In this document: one piece after another, positions 33,549-42,654 of the stretch
How positions within the stretch are numbered: position 1 is the stretch's first letter
Layout: the number at the start of each line of letters is the position of its first letter
Assembly: GCA_050953505.1 (NCBI GenBank)
Contig: JBMNMU010000001.1
Location: 1,240,001-1,304,000, forward strand
Source: JBMNMU01 sp050953505
Lineage (GTDB): Bacteria; Bacillota; Clostridia; Peptostreptococcales; Anaerovoracaceae
Length of the DNA stretch: 64,000 nucleotides
Direction: 5' to 3'
Program-made: the position numbers and the translations under genes
The notes under the pieces: generated by a model
The model's input: the letters and a program-made list of their open reading frames with translations, nothing else
What the model was told of the DNA's origin: nothing
The model's database searches: none

Positions 33549-34237
33549 TATTTATCCTCCAATACTTTTTTTGTCGGCCTAGCTGAAAAACTGCAGCCAC
33601 AATAATTTTGCCTATATAGATCATAAATTCGTGATAGTTCAATAGATCGTTGATAGCCTGCCATCTTTTTGAAATCCTCGCCATGGAAGCTCAATCCATA
33701 TCTCATGGCCAATCCCGACCCAATCTTATAGATTAACTGGTAATTTTTATGAGGACTGACTGAAAGGGCTGTCGTGAAGCATTCATGCCCAGTCATACTT
33801 GCGGTTTCTGCGGTTTTTTCAAGTCTTAGTTGAAAACAAACTGTGCATCGTTTACCACCCTCTGGCTCATCCTCCAGGTTGGTCACTGCCTTATAAAATA
33901 TCTTGGGGTCATAAGTACCTTCCAGAAACTGAATTCTCCCTCTTGAATTTTTACTTTTATTATATTGTTCTATAAAATCTATCTGGGATGATTTTCTTCT
34001 TTCATATTCCTCTTTATCTGTAATATTGGGATTAAAAAAGAAGATTGTGATATCATAATTATCAATCAATCTCTCTACCGCCGTGGTGCTGCAGGGACCA
34101 CAGCAGCTGTGAAGGAGTAGCTTCGGCTTTGATTTTTTAGGCTCATTTAAATCTTCAAGATTAATATAGCTTTCTTCACCGAAATTTTTCTCACCCAAAT
34201 ATTCAATAATACATTTTTTTGATTTGACCTTTTTCAT
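33548..34237 (-). CDS. queH: Epoxyqueuosine reductase QueH
   Basis: Reduces epoxyqueuosine to queuosine in tRNA; the DUF208 replacement for QueG. 229 residues. Iron-sulfur ligands are in LLHSCCGPCSTTA (adjacent Cys pair plus Cys) and in GKRCTVCFQLRLEKT, with YCGC near the C-terminus. An N-terminal ~35-residue extension precedes the first motif. It sits upstream of asnA in a two-gene unit. Confidence 0.92.
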   Translation of the reverse strand: MKKVKSKKCIIEYLGEKNFGEESYINLEDLNEPKKSKPKLLLHSCCGPCSTTAVERLIDNYDITIFFFNPNITDKEEYERRKSSQIDFIEQYNKSKNSRGRIQFLEGTYDPKIFYKAVTNLEDEPEGGKRCTVCFQLRLEKTAETASMTGHECFTTALSVSPHKNYQLIYKIGSGLAMRYGLSFHGEDFKKMAGYQRSIELSRIYDLYRQNYCGCSFSARPTKKVLEDK

Positions 34238-34477
34238 GACAATAACCCTTTTAAAATTATAAAATTTAATGTAATATCTTTATCGATATGTCATTACCCT
34301 CATAAGCAGAAAGTAGCTTATGAAAAGGAGTCCTATCTTGAAGCAACGCCTTTATTGTTAATCGATGGATTATATTATACCATAGAATAAACCAACTGCG
34401 AATGTTGAAATGAAAGAGTGTTACATTTTTTCAGAGCTTTTTCATGATAGGAGATTATACCATAGGAGACGAATAGA

Positions 34478-35404
34478 TTGAACAATCCATTTAAAGACCA
34501 ATACTACTATACCATTGGAAGCTATTTAAAAAACCGTTTCGGTTGCAGAGTAATTAAGCTGTCCCTTGACACTGGCTTTACCTGTCCTAATAGGGACGGT
34601 ACAAAAGGTGTTGGAGGCTGTATTTTTTGTTCTGCTGATGGATCAGGTGATTTTGCCAGCGACATCCCAGGTCAAATCAAACTACTTTCTAAAAAGTGGC
34701 CTACAGGAAAATATATTGTATATTTTCAAAGCTTCACCAATACTTATGCACCCATCGAAATATTAAGAAGGGAATATTATAATGCCCTTTCCTACCCCGA
34801 TGTAGTAGGAATCGCTATTGCCACAAGACCCGATTGCCTTTCAGAGGAAATTCTTGAACTTCTAACAGAATTGAATGAACAAACTTTTCTCTGGGTGGAG
34901 CTTGGGCTTCAAACAATACATGATGAAACGGCAGAATTTATAAATCGCTGCTATGCCCTGCCCGTTTTCGATCAAGCCATGGAGGATCTTTCATCCCGTC
35001 ACATAAAAACCGTGGTCCACTTGATGTTAGGATTACCCTATGAAACCAGGGAAATGATGTTTGAATCCATAGATTATGTATGCCATAAAAATCCCTTTGG
35101 ACTTAAGTTTCACCTTTTAAATGTACTAAAAGGCACAAAATTAGCGGAGCTCTACCATCAAGGGCTTCCCCTTTACGTCCCTGAAAAGGAAGAATATATT
35201 AATTTGGTGGTAGATATTTTAGAAAATGTCCCCCGAGACATTACCATACATCGAGTAACCGCTGATGCTCCGCGACATCTTCTGATTGCTCCTGCCTGGG
35301 GCTTTGAAAAAAGGTCCATTCTTAACGGTATTAACAAGGAATTTCGTCGGAGAAATAGCTACCAGGGTATCAAACATTACTCCCCTAATCTACCATCATT
35401 GTAA
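34478..35404 (+). CDS. TIGR01212-family radical SAM protein (YtqA-like)
   Basis: A 308-residue radical SAM protein. The cluster motif has the expanded spacing of this family: FTCPNRDGTKGVGGCIFC, three Cys. IATRPDCLSEEIL, WVELGLQTIHDETAEFINR and HLMLGLPYET are conserved blocks shared with oxygen-independent coproporphyrinogen-like and Elp3-like enzymes. TTG start behind GGAGACGAATAGA. Its 3' end overlaps tdk by 28 bp (convergent). The substrate is unknown. Confidence 0.88.
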   Translation: MNNPFKDQYYYTIGSYLKNRFGCRVIKLSLDTGFTCPNRDGTKGVGGCIFCSADGSGDFASDIPGQIKLLSKKWPTGKYIVYFQSFTNTYAPIEILRREYYNALSYPDVVGIAIATRPDCLSEEILELLTELNEQTFLWVELGLQTIHDETAEFINRCYALPVFDQAMEDLSSRHIKTVVHLMLGLPYETREMMFESIDYVCHKNPFGLKFHLLNVLKGTKLAELYHQGLPLYVPEKEEYINLVVDILENVPRDITIHRVTADAPRHLLIAPAWGFEKRSILNGINKEFRRRNSYQGIKHYSPNLPSL

Positions 35405-35955
35405 TGCTTTCTACACAAAGAAACATACATGTCGTTTCCCCCCACTACAATCTGCTCGCCAGTTTTAACAAATTTGCCATCGATGACTCTGGCTACCATG
35501 GTAGCCTTTCTCCCACACCAACAGATGGTTTTAATCTCTTCAATCTTGTCTGCATAGACTAGCATATAATAAGAGCCTTCAAAAAGCTCGTTCTTAAAAT
35601 CATTCTTTAAACCATAAGCTAAAACCGGCACATCACAGCTGTCTACAATTTCTGCAAGTTCTTGAACATGATGTTTCTTTAAAAACTGGCATTCATCAAC
35701 AAGCACACAGTCTATCTTCTCTTTACGGTTTTCAAATAAAAACAGCTCCAATATATTTGTTTCATTGTTGATAATAATTGATTCCCTACTTACACCGATT
35801 CTGGAGGTGACCCTTCCTAATCCAAATCTATCGTCAATTGCAGGGGTTAATACAAGAACTCGCTTTCCCCTCTCTTCATAGTTATAAGCAACCTTTATCA
35901 GCTCTAGGGATTTTCCAGCGTTCATGGTGCTATATCTATAGTATAGTTGTGCCAC
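35377..35955 (-). CDS. tdk: Thymidine kinase
   Basis: Type II thymidine kinase of the pyrimidine salvage pathway, 192 residues. P-loop region STMNAGKSLELIK, catalytic-site DECQFL, and a zinc site made of CWCGRKATM and C-x2-H near the C-terminus (CRKH). GTG start at normal spacing from GAGGAGG. Convergent with the radical SAM gene and no terminator between them. Confidence 0.95.
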   Translation of the reverse strand: MAQLYYRYSTMNAGKSLELIKVAYNYEERGKRVLVLTPAIDDRFGLGRVTSRIGVSRESIIINNETNILELFLFENRKEKIDCVLVDECQFLKKHHVQELAEIVDSCDVPVLAYGLKNDFKNELFEGSYYMLVYADKIEEIKTICWCGRKATMVARVIDGKFVKTGEQIVVGGNDMYVSLCRKHYNDGRLGE

Positions 35956-36100
35956 TATTCATACCTCCTCTTATAGCTATTACATTAGTATCCTTCTATC
36001 TTTCAATTTTACTGTAATTTTCTCTATCTATCAATTAATCTGTAATGCCTATATGCACACATGGTAGTGCACCTATGTAAAAAGCCATTAAAGTGTTTGT

Positions 36101-36146
36101 ACAAAAACTAAAAATACACGATCGGACTTTTCGTCTGCAACCGTGT
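36101..36146 (-). terminator. Terminator of the tRNA operon
   Basis: Stem ACACG...CGTGT continued by TGCAGAC/GTCCGAT with a GAAAA loop, followed on the minus strand by TATTTTTAGTTTTTG. About 22 bp after tRNA-Phe. Confidence 0.8.
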
Positions 36147-36167
36147 ACTTTTCAACCCTATGCGGGG

Positions 36168-36243
36168 TGGTGCCCAGACTCGGAATCGAACCAAGGACAC
36201 GAGGATTTTCAGTCCTCTGCTCTACCTACTGAGCTATCTGGGC
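36168..36243 (-). tRNA. tRNA-Phe (GAA)
   Basis: 76 nt with encoded CCA. Acceptor stem GCCCAGA/TCTGGGC, anticodon GAA in CTGAAAA. Last tRNA of the operon. Confidence 0.97.
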
Positions 36244-36253
36244 ATATATTAAA

Positions 36254-36330
36254 TGGTGGGCCATCAGGGACTTGAACCCCGGACCTGCCGGTTATGAGCC
36301 GGACGCTCTGACCAACTGAGCTAATGGCCC
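36254..36330 (-). tRNA. tRNA-Met (CAT)
   Basis: 77 nt with CCA. Acceptor GGGCCAT/ATGGCCC, anticodon CAT. It begins with a paired G, not the unpaired first base of an initiator, so it is an elongator-type tRNA. A lysidine-modified tRNA-Ile2 cannot be fully excluded from sequence alone. Confidence 0.93.
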
Positions 36331-36344
36331 TAATTCATAAAAAT

Positions 36345-36421
36345 TGGTCGGGGTGGCAGGATTTGAACCCGCGGCCCACTGGTCCCAAACCAGTTGCGCT
36401 ACCAAGCTGCGCTACACCCCG
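36345..36421 (-). tRNA. tRNA-Pro (TGG)
   Basis: 77 nt with CCA. Acceptor CGGGGTG/CACCCCG, anticodon TGG in the loop TTTGGGA. Confidence 0.97.
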
Positions 36422-36446
36422 AAATAGTGAAAGAATTAGTTTGATT

Positions 36447-36522
36447 TGGCAGGGGCAGTAGGACTCGAACCCACGGCACGTGGTTTTGGAGACCACTGCT
36501 CTACCAACTGAGCTATGCCCCT
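36447..36522 (-). tRNA. tRNA-Trp (CCA)
   Basis: 76 nt with CCA. Acceptor AGGGGCA/TGCCCCT, anticodon CCA in CTCCAAA. Confidence 0.97.
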
Positions 36523-36525
36523 ATA

Positions 36526-36617
36526 TGGCGGAGAAGATGGGATTCGAACCCATGCACCGGTTACCCGATCTAACGGTTTAGCAAACCGTCCTCTTGAGCC
36601 AGCTTGAGTACTTCTCC
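36526..36617 (-). tRNA. tRNA-Ser (GCT)
   Basis: 92 nt with CCA and a long variable arm (class II). Anticodon GCT. Only 3 nt from tRNA-Trp. Confidence 0.97.
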
Positions 36618-36695
36618 TCATCAACTTATCCATTAGCTCGACACAAGTATTATTTTATCACATATAGCAATATGTGTAAACACCATTTATGTTTT

Positions 36696-36786
<91 letters not shown>

Positions 36787-36829
36787 CCAATGAGTTCGTC
36801 TATATCAACATTAATTCTTTTTATAAAAT

Positions 36830-36905
36830 TGGTGACCCATCCGCGATTCGAACGCGGGACACCTTGATTAAAAGTCAAGTGCTCTGCCGACTGAGCTAAT
36901 GGGTC
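36830..36905 (-). tRNA. tRNA-Lys (TTT)
   Basis: 76 nt with CCA. Acceptor GACCCAT/ATGGGTC, anticodon TTT in CTTTTAA. Confidence 0.97.
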
Positions 36906-36908
36906 GTA

Positions 36909-36984
36909 TGGCTGGGGTAGCAGGACTCGAACCTACGCATGACGGAGTCAAAGTCCGTTGCCTTACCGGCTTGGCTATACCCCA
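36909..36984 (-). tRNA. tRNA-Gln (TTG)
   Basis: 76 nt with CCA. Acceptor TGGGGTA/TACCCCA, anticodon TTG. 3 nt from tRNA-Lys. Confidence 0.97.
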
Positions 36985-36997
36985 ATTTTTAGTAAAT

Positions 36998-37074
36998 TGG
37001 TGAGCCCACAGGGATTCGAACCCCGGACACACGGCTTAGAAGGCCGTTGCTCTATCCAACTGAGCTATGAGCCC
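36998..37074 (-). tRNA. tRNA-Arg (TCT)
   Basis: 77 nt with CCA. Acceptor GGGCTCA, anticodon TCT in CTTCTAA. Confidence 0.97.
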
Positions 37075-37116
37075 ACACCCTTCTGTAAAGCAGTAAACCT
37101 GCTCTAAAGAAAAAAA

Positions 37117-37190
37117 TGGAGCGGATGATGAGAATCGAACTCACGCTATCAGCTTGGAAGGCTGAAGTTCTACCATTGAACTACATCCGC
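37117..37190 (-). tRNA. tRNA-Gly (TCC)
   Basis: 74 nt with CCA. Acceptor GCGGATG/CATCCGC, anticodon TCC. Confidence 0.97.
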
Positions 37191-37231
37191 ATAAGTCTCA
37201 CCAGTTGCTATATACACTTCTGGTGATAAAA

Positions 37232-37306
37232 TGGAGCGGAAGACGAGATTCGAACTCGCGACCCTCGCCTTGGCAAGGCGATGCTCTACCACTGAGCCAC
37301 TTCCGC
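37232..37306 (-). tRNA. tRNA-Gly (GCC)
   Basis: 75 nt with CCA. Acceptor GCGGAAG, anticodon GCC in TTGCCAA. Confidence 0.97.
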
Positions 37307-37315
37307 ATATTAAGT

Positions 37316-37400
37316 TGGTGGAGGAAGGTGGATTCGAACCACCGAAAGCTAAGCTAACGGATTTACAGTCCGCCCCCTTTAGCCACTCGGGCATTCCTCC
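37316..37400 (-). tRNA. tRNA-Tyr (GTA)
   Basis: 85 nt with CCA and a long variable arm, as for bacterial tRNA-Tyr. Anticodon GTA in CTGTAAA. Confidence 0.97.
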
Positions 37401-37431
37401 AGATTATTATCAATCTTTTGAATCGATAACT

Positions 37432-37506
37432 TGGAGCTGGTGGAGGGAATCGAACCCCCAACCTGCTGATTACAAATCAGCTGCTCTACCGTTGAGCCAC
37501 ACCAGC
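37432..37506 (-). tRNA. tRNA-Thr (TGT)
   Basis: 75 nt with CCA. Acceptor GCTGGTG, anticodon TGT. Confidence 0.97.
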
Positions 37507-37525
37507 ATATTTTGTTGTAGAAAAA

Positions 37526-37602
37526 TGGCGACCTGGATCGGGCTCGAACCGACGACCTCCAGCGTGACAGGCTGGCATTCTAACCAACTGAACTACCAGG
37601 CC
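37526..37602 (-). tRNA. tRNA-Asp (GTC)
   Basis: 77 nt with CCA. Acceptor GGCCTGG, anticodon GTC in CTGTCAC. Confidence 0.97.
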
Positions 37603-37666
37603 AATTTCTAGTGGGAAACTTTCATTATTCTTTAGCTTCCGCTTCATTCACACGTTAGTATGAATT

Positions 37667-37742
37667 TGGTGGGCGCAATAGGGATCGAACCTATGACCCC
37701 CTGCTTGTAAGGCAGGTGCTCTCCCAGCTGAGCTATGCGCCC
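37667..37742 (-). tRNA. tRNA-Val (TAC)
   Basis: 76 nt with CCA. Acceptor GGGCGCA, anticodon TAC. First tRNA after the internal promoter. Confidence 0.97.
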
Positions 37743-37780
37743 TTAGTGATCAAGTTTTTAATTGCTTGACACAGTTATTG

Positions 37781-37809
37781 AGTATACATCATTTGGCGAA
37801 TCGTGTCAA
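37781..37809 (-). promoter_or_regulatory. Internal promoter of the tRNA operon
   Basis: TTGACA, 17 bp, TATACT on the minus strand, between tRNA-Asn and tRNA-Val. It can drive the fifteen tRNAs downstream independently of tRNA-Asn. Confidence 0.8.
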
Positions 37810-37832
37810 GTCTTTTTTTATTTTTTATTTTT

Positions 37833-37907
<75 letters not shown>

Positions 37908-37944
37908 ACATCGTTGCTGGCTCCTTTTTTGTGAGCCGAATATT

Positions 37945-37973
37945 ATCTTAGCATAGGACCTTTTACTTGTCAA
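37945..37973 (-). promoter_or_regulatory. Promoter upstream of tRNA-Asn
   Basis: TTGACA, 17 bp, TAAGAT on the minus strand, about 37 bp before tRNA-Asn. Confidence 0.75.
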
Positions 37974-38337
37974 CGACAAAATACTATTTTTTATTTAATT
38001 TTTTTCTCAATCTGTTTGCCTACTAAAGATTCGTGAATAAATGATTTAAGTCAAATAATAACATCGGGCCTATTATTTGTCAATATCTATTTTTTCATTC
38101 CATCTGGAAACTTTGTCGGTGATACAATTTCAGATTATAATATGTCTGAGTTTCAGTATAAATATAATAGATGATAGGATTTTATAATCTTTTATATGAA
38201 CTAATTGTACAGTTTGAAAAATCAATATGCGTGTTTAATGTACTAATTCAATGGAAGTTGGTTTTATTTAGGTTACAGCTCACACTTAACCAGGCCGAAA
38301 GCGCTGTATTCTATCTAAGAAAAAATCTCATCTTTTT
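37974..38337. other. Intergenic region with no gene seen
   Basis: About 360 bp of AT-rich DNA between the tRNA operon and the DUF2284 gene. No open frame with a ribosome site, no tRNA and no strong hairpin were found. Confidence 0.6.
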
Positions 38338-38904
38338 TTAAACTCTAAACAAGCACGCCCCAAATACAGTAGTGGTGTTTTCCCCATTGTAATAGGTCAT
38401 ATTACACTTTTTCACAAGCCTCATTACATCCATACCGTAAGCTTCTATAGAAGCCATGGCTTTATCGGGAAAGACGCAAGGGGAGTCCTTTAACTTGCTA
38501 CATCTTTGGCAAAAGGTGCAAGGGCCAACGCCAAGAGGCAATACATCCATCCCCTTCTTTTCCATTCCTTCCGCAATCTTCCTAGTGGTTATCTGAAGAT
38601 TAGATCCTGCAGAAATCATTCCTGCATAATCAAACTTTGATTTCAAAGGGTAAATGCCTTGTACAACTAATGCAAAGTCGTAGGATTTCGCAATTTGAAT
38701 AAGTTCATGTATATCTCCTACTTCAGGAGGGCACTTCCAGTTTTTATTGAAGCTCCCACATCTATTAGCTTCACAAGCTGCTCTGAATTCAGAGTCAAAA
38801 TCAATTGACGAAACAGGTAGAATTCCTGCATGAGATGCCCCCTCAAAAATTGCCATATCTACAACATGCTGAAACTTTAATGCGTCTTTTGTATTATTTT
38901 CCAT
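38338..38904 (-). CDS. DUF2284 metal-binding protein
   Basis: A 188-residue cysteine-rich protein. Clusters CGSFNKNWKCPPEVGD and CTFCQRCSKLKDSPC are the DUF2284 pattern and look like iron-sulfur or zinc ligands. The start MENNTKD is chosen because AAGGAAAGAGTAAT precedes it; the frame is open 12 codons upstream. It is a single gene between the tRNA operon and the YigZ gene. The biochemical role is unknown. Confidence 0.8.
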   Translation of the reverse strand: MENNTKDALKFQHVVDMAIFEGASHAGILPVSSIDFDSEFRAACEANRCGSFNKNWKCPPEVGDIHELIQIAKSYDFALVVQGIYPLKSKFDYAGMISAGSNLQITTRKIAEGMEKKGMDVLPLGVGPCTFCQRCSKLKDSPCVFPDKAMASIEAYGMDVMRLVKKCNMTYYNGENTTTVFGACLFRV

Positions 38905-38996
38905 ATTACTCTTTCCTTCATTGAAAATTAATTGATGCATAGCACTTATAGGTGCATAGCATCATTAAATTGACGTGTTGCAAAAACACCTTCTCT

Positions 38997-39626
38997 TTAT
39001 TCTAGCACTTTTACGAGATCCTTTCTTATGGACAATACTTCTGCTGTTCCTCCAGTTAAATTAAAGAGCATCTCCTTAATAGATTCTGTCCTGTCTGGGC
39101 TCATTGCCAACTCCACCTTAACAGCCTCTTCATAAATAGTGTTTCTAATATGAAAATCGCCGTTTTCAGCCAGGTTTTGCAGCTTATCATAAAAAGAGTA
39201 GTCCACCTTCATCAAAACCACGTCCTGCTCCTTAACGGTACAGATTTTTGCCTCTTCTAAAGCTAACTTTGCCGTACCTGTATAAGCTCTGACAAGTCCA
39301 CCGGTGCCCAGTTTAATCCCACCAAAATATCTAGTCACTACAATAACAACATTGGTAATACCTTCCTTCACCAACATCTGTACCATAGGGGCGCCTGATG
39401 TTCCCTGAGGCTCTCCATCATCACTGGCCCACTGAAGCTGAAAATTTTCTCCGATAACATAAGCCGGAACGTTGTGAGTAGCCCCTCTATGCATCTTTTT
39501 TATTTTTTGAATAAAATCATCTGCTTCTTCCTTGGATTCTACAGGCTTGATATATCCTATAAACCTAGATTTATCAATGATTTGCTCTACTTCAGCTTCG
39601 TGTAACACCGTTTTATACCTATCCAC
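38997..39626 (-). CDS. YigZ/IMPACT family protein (YvyE-like)
   Basis: A 209-residue UPF0029/IMPACT-family protein. The N-terminal domain has KSRFIGYIKPVESKEEADDFI, AYVIG, ASDDGEPQGTSGAPM and VVVTRYFGGIKLGTGGLVRAY, the full family signature. A ferredoxin-like C-terminal domain follows. A GTG start at 39626 fits AAGGAGG at 9-nt spacing; an ATG three codons earlier abuts the ribosome site. The start overlaps the end of hflX. The role in bacteria is not firmly known. Confidence 0.88.
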   Translation of the reverse strand: MDRYKTVLHEAEVEQIIDKSRFIGYIKPVESKEEADDFIQKIKKMHRGATHNVPAYVIGENFQLQWASDDGEPQGTSGAPMVQMLVKEGITNVVIVVTRYFGGIKLGTGGLVRAYTGTAKLALEEAKICTVKEQDVVLMKVDYSFYDKLQNLAENGDFHIRNTIYEEAVKVELAMSPDRTESIKEMLFNLTGGTAEVLSIRKDLVKVLE

Positions 39627-40920
39627 TGAAAACATCCTCCTTATTTAGGATATATGTTTCAAGTCTACCCCTGTCTGCAGAGGAGATTTCACTTTCAAGA
39701 TAGGTTCCTTCCTCACGATATTCAATATGATGTATTTCATATTTTTCACGAATATAGGAAGTAATATCTCCCCTATCATAAGGTACTAATAAGGAAACCT
39801 TGGTTCTATCTGAAAACAGCCGATCCTTTATGGCATCTAAAACTTGATCCATATTATTACCTGTTTTTGCAGAGATGTAAATAGTTTTCTCTCCATTGAC
39901 TGGTAAACTGAGTGTTTCTCCGGCAATATCCATCTTATTATATATCATAATTTTTTCTGTGCTACTCACACCAATTTCTGCTAATACTTTATTTGTTACT
40001 TTTATATGAAAATCATGACCAGGGAAGGACGCATCTACCACGTGCAGTAGCAAATCTGCATAGGTTACCTCTTCTAAAGTGCTCTTAAACGCCTGAACCA
40101 AGGAGTGAGGTAGCTTGCTGACAAATCCCACCGTGTCAATAAGTATAAATTCTTGGTTGGTTTCCAGCTTGATACTTCGCTGGGAAGTATCAAGTGTGGC
40201 AAAAAGCATATTATGCTCAAATACAGACTTGTCTTCTTTTTCAGTAAGCTGTAGTAGCCTATTCATAATTGCTGATTTTCCAGAGTTTGTGTATCCTACC
40301 AAGGCAACCACGGGAATATTTGATTTTTCCCTTTTAGAACGTTGGGTTGCTCTTGTACTTTTTACTTGAGCTAATTCCTTTTTGATTTCATCCATTCTTC
40401 TTAGAATATGCCTTCTGTCGGTTTCTAGCTTTTTTTCACCTGGGCCCCTTGTTCCAATTCCAGCACCTTGCTGAGATAAGGATTTTCCAAATCCAGTCAA
40501 CCTGGGAAGCCTATATTGCAATTGTGCTAATTCTACCTGCAACTTACCTTCTTTAGAAGTAGCTCTAGATGCAAAAATATCCAAAATCAAAATGGTTCTA
40601 TCCAATACTCTAACTTGAAGCTTGTCCTCAAGATTCCTAAGCTGCATTCCAGATAGTTCATCGTTAAAAATTACTATATCTGCTTCCATGTTTCTACAGA
40701 CCTCTGCCAGCTCCTCTACCTTTCCTTTACCTATGAGAGTCGCCTTGTCAGGCCGTTCTTTATTTTGAATCATTTCCCCTACAACGTGAATTCCTGCTGC
40801 TTCCGCAAGTCCTCCTAGCTCTTCCATAGAGTAAGATATGTCATCTTGAAGCTGCAAGCCTACTAAAATGGCATGATATTCCTCTGTTGTGACAATTTCA
40901 TTTTTTTCATTAAATCTCAA
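39619..40920 (-). CDS. hflX: Ribosome-associated GTPase HflX
   Basis: A 433-residue GTPase that rescues stalled or heat-damaged ribosomes. The N-terminal HflX domain has PDKATLIGKGKVEEL. The glycine-rich linker reads LSQQGAGIGTRGPGEKKLE. G1 is GYTNSGKSA, G3 DTVGF and G4 NKMD. TTG start behind GGGGTGGAAAT. First of a unit with the YigZ gene downstream. Confidence 0.94.
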   Translation of the reverse strand: MRFNEKNEIVTTEEYHAILVGLQLQDDISYSMEELGGLAEAAGIHVVGEMIQNKERPDKATLIGKGKVEELAEVCRNMEADIVIFNDELSGMQLRNLEDKLQVRVLDRTILILDIFASRATSKEGKLQVELAQLQYRLPRLTGFGKSLSQQGAGIGTRGPGEKKLETDRRHILRRMDEIKKELAQVKSTRATQRSKREKSNIPVVALVGYTNSGKSAIMNRLLQLTEKEDKSVFEHNMLFATLDTSQRSIKLETNQEFILIDTVGFVSKLPHSLVQAFKSTLEEVTYADLLLHVVDASFPGHDFHIKVTNKVLAEIGVSSTEKIMIYNKMDIAGETLSLPVNGEKTIYISAKTGNNMDQVLDAIKDRLFSDRTKVSLLVPYDRGDITSYIREKYEIHHIEYREEGTYLESEISSADRGRLETYILNKEDVFSG

Positions 40921-40946
40921 ATTTCCACCCCGCTATACTGCTTGAA

Positions 40947-41624
40947 TTATAAAGCTATGTCTGCGCCGTCAATAAGACTATCCTCCGGCACGAAAATGTA
41001 GCTATCAGGCACTTCTCCTACAATAATCGCTTCTGCAATTAAGATTGTGTTTTTCACTTCAATGTTTTTCATGGAAAAAGGTGATAAAACTCTAGCCTGA
41101 CTGTCCATTTCCAGATATACCTTGTACTTAGTCTGGTTGATTCCAGTGCTTTCAAACTCTGTTTTATAACTTGCTCTAGACATTCCAATGGGGATTACTT
41201 TTAAGTCTAGGGAGGGCCCAAATTGTGACATAATCTGGCTTCCCACAATACTCCCTACAGGCACTGTAACTTTCCTCGGTTCAATCGTTCTAAATTGAGC
41301 TTGTATTTCTTTTACCATTTCAGTGGACAAGCGATTCATTAACATTGTATTAGGCTCTAACAAAGTTATATTACCGTCATTATCCGTATTAATCTTTAGC
41401 AATTCACCATCCGTATAGTCGAAAGAGGCTATTTGTTGGATCACTGCATCGTTAATAATTTGATTAAAAAGAGCCTTTACCCTTACTTCTGCAATTGCAG
41501 TAATATTAGGTTTTACAATTTTTTCAGTGAAAATTACCCCATAAATTGATATGATAATCAATAGTATGAGGATAACAAACCACTTTAATCCCTTGTGTCT
41601 ATTTGCTCCTATTCTTCTGGCCAT
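40947..41624 (-). CDS. yunB: Sporulation protein YunB
   Basis: A 225-residue protein with one N-terminal membrane helix (about 14-32) and an extracytoplasmic domain of the YunB family: VRVKALFNQIINDAV, VPVGSIVGSQIMSQFGP and a C-terminal V-PDSYIFV. YunB is required for efficient sporulation in Bacillus. The only ribosome site, GGGGG at 7-nt spacing, is the 3' arm of the hairpin that follows codY. It is 62 nt from codY and the same strand. Confidence 0.85.
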   Translation of the reverse strand: MARRIGANRHKGLKWFVILILLIIISIYGVIFTEKIVKPNITAIAEVRVKALFNQIINDAVIQQIASFDYTDGELLKINTDNDGNITLLEPNTMLMNRLSTEMVKEIQAQFRTIEPRKVTVPVGSIVGSQIMSQFGPSLDLKVIPIGMSRASYKTEFESTGINQTKYKVYLEMDSQARVLSPFSMKNIEVKNTILIAEAIIVGEVPDSYIFVPEDSLIDGADIAL

Positions 41625-41667
41625 AAAAAAACCCCCAAGTATATTAATATATATGCTACCCGGGGGT
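41625..41667 (-). terminator. Terminator after codY overlapping the yunB ribosome site
   Basis: Stem CCCCC...GGGGG with an AT-rich inner stem, followed by TTTTTTT on the minus strand. The yunB ATG follows the T-run directly, so the GGGGG arm may also be its Shine-Dalgarno. Confidence 0.7.
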
Positions 41668-41686
41668 AGAAGGTTCCTATTTTTTA

Positions 41687-42466
41687 CTAGAAATCAAGCT
41701 TGTCCAGTTCTTCTAAGAATTTTTCATTGAGTACTTTTATGTGAGTACCTTTCATACCTAATGACCTTGATTCAATAACTCCAGCACTTTCTAGCTTACG
41801 CAGAGCGTTGACTATAACTGATCTGGTAATCCCGGATCTGTCAGCAACCTTACTGGCAACAAGTAGACCTTCAGGACCTTTTAGCTCGGCAAATATTTGC
41901 TGAACAGCTTCAACCTCTGAATAAGATAATGTGGCAATAGCCATTTGAACTACTGCTCTTTTTCTAGATTCTTCTTCAATCTCTAATGCCTTTTGTCGCT
42001 GAATCTCTAGGCCCACCAAAGTAGCTCCATATTCTCCAAGGACCAAGTCCTCATCAGTAAATTCTGGTTGATACCTTGTTACGATAAGTGTTCCAAGCCT
42101 TTGCCCACCGCCTAAGATTGGAATGATTGTGTGAAGCTTATCATAAGTATCATAATCGTATTTAAAAATTGCCATAGCTTCTTCTGCTTTAAGATTCGCT
42201 TCAGTTTTTACAACCTTAAGCAGTTCTTCGTTATATTCATTTGGGAACTGCTCAGAGCCGGTTTCTGGGTCAGTAATGGTAGAACTATCCGATTGTATCT
42301 TGTAATGAACACCTATAACCTTCCCTCTTTTATTTGTGATGTATACATTAGCATCCATCAAGTCACTGAGAATCTCACATAAGTCTCTAAAGGAAAAGGC
42401 ACCAGATGCACTCTCTTGCAAAACCCAGTTCAATTTCCTCACCCTAGCCAGTAAATCTTTTTCCAT
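41687..42466 (-). CDS. codY: Global regulator CodY
   Basis: GTP- and branched-chain-amino-acid-sensing repressor, 259 residues, exactly the usual length when started at MEKDLLARVRKLN (GGAGGA 10 nt upstream; six more codons are open upstream). The N-terminal GAF domain covers about 1-155. The C-terminal winged helix has SYSEVEAVQQIFAEL and RSGITRSVIVNALRKLESAGVIESRSLG. In this lineage it normally follows hslU. Here it follows the detached 3' part of hslU, but it has its own promoter. Confidence 0.95.
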   Translation of the reverse strand: MEKDLLARVRKLNWVLQESASGAFSFRDLCEILSDLMDANVYITNKRGKVIGVHYKIQSDSSTITDPETGSEQFPNEYNEELLKVVKTEANLKAEEAMAIFKYDYDTYDKLHTIIPILGGGQRLGTLIVTRYQPEFTDEDLVLGEYGATLVGLEIQRQKALEIEEESRKRAVVQMAIATLSYSEVEAVQQIFAELKGPEGLLVASKVADRSGITRSVIVNALRKLESAGVIESRSLGMKGTHIKVLNEKFLEELDKLDF

Positions 42467-42528
42467 ATATTTCATTTCCTCCATTATTATATATATTTGT
42501 TTGGAATGTATCTATTTATACAATTCTC

Positions 42529-42556
42529 ATTATACCCAATTTTCGACAAGTGTAAA
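42529..42556 (-). promoter_or_regulatory. Promoter of codY
   Basis: TTTACA, 16 bp, TATAAT on the minus strand, about 60 bp before codY. It lies after the hslU terminator, so codY expression does not need transcription through hslU. Confidence 0.75.
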
Positions 42557-42624
42557 GGAATTTCTGATGTTTTTTGATATTTCAAAATATTTTAATATTC
42601 TTGTACAATTCAAATAATTAAATT

Positions 42625-42654
42625 TAAAAAACTGGGTTGCTTAAAGCAACCCAA
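42625..42654 (-). terminator. Terminator of native hslU
   Basis: GGGTTGC/GCAACCC stem with a 5-nt loop and a T-run on the minus strand, just after the native hslU stop. Confidence 0.85.
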
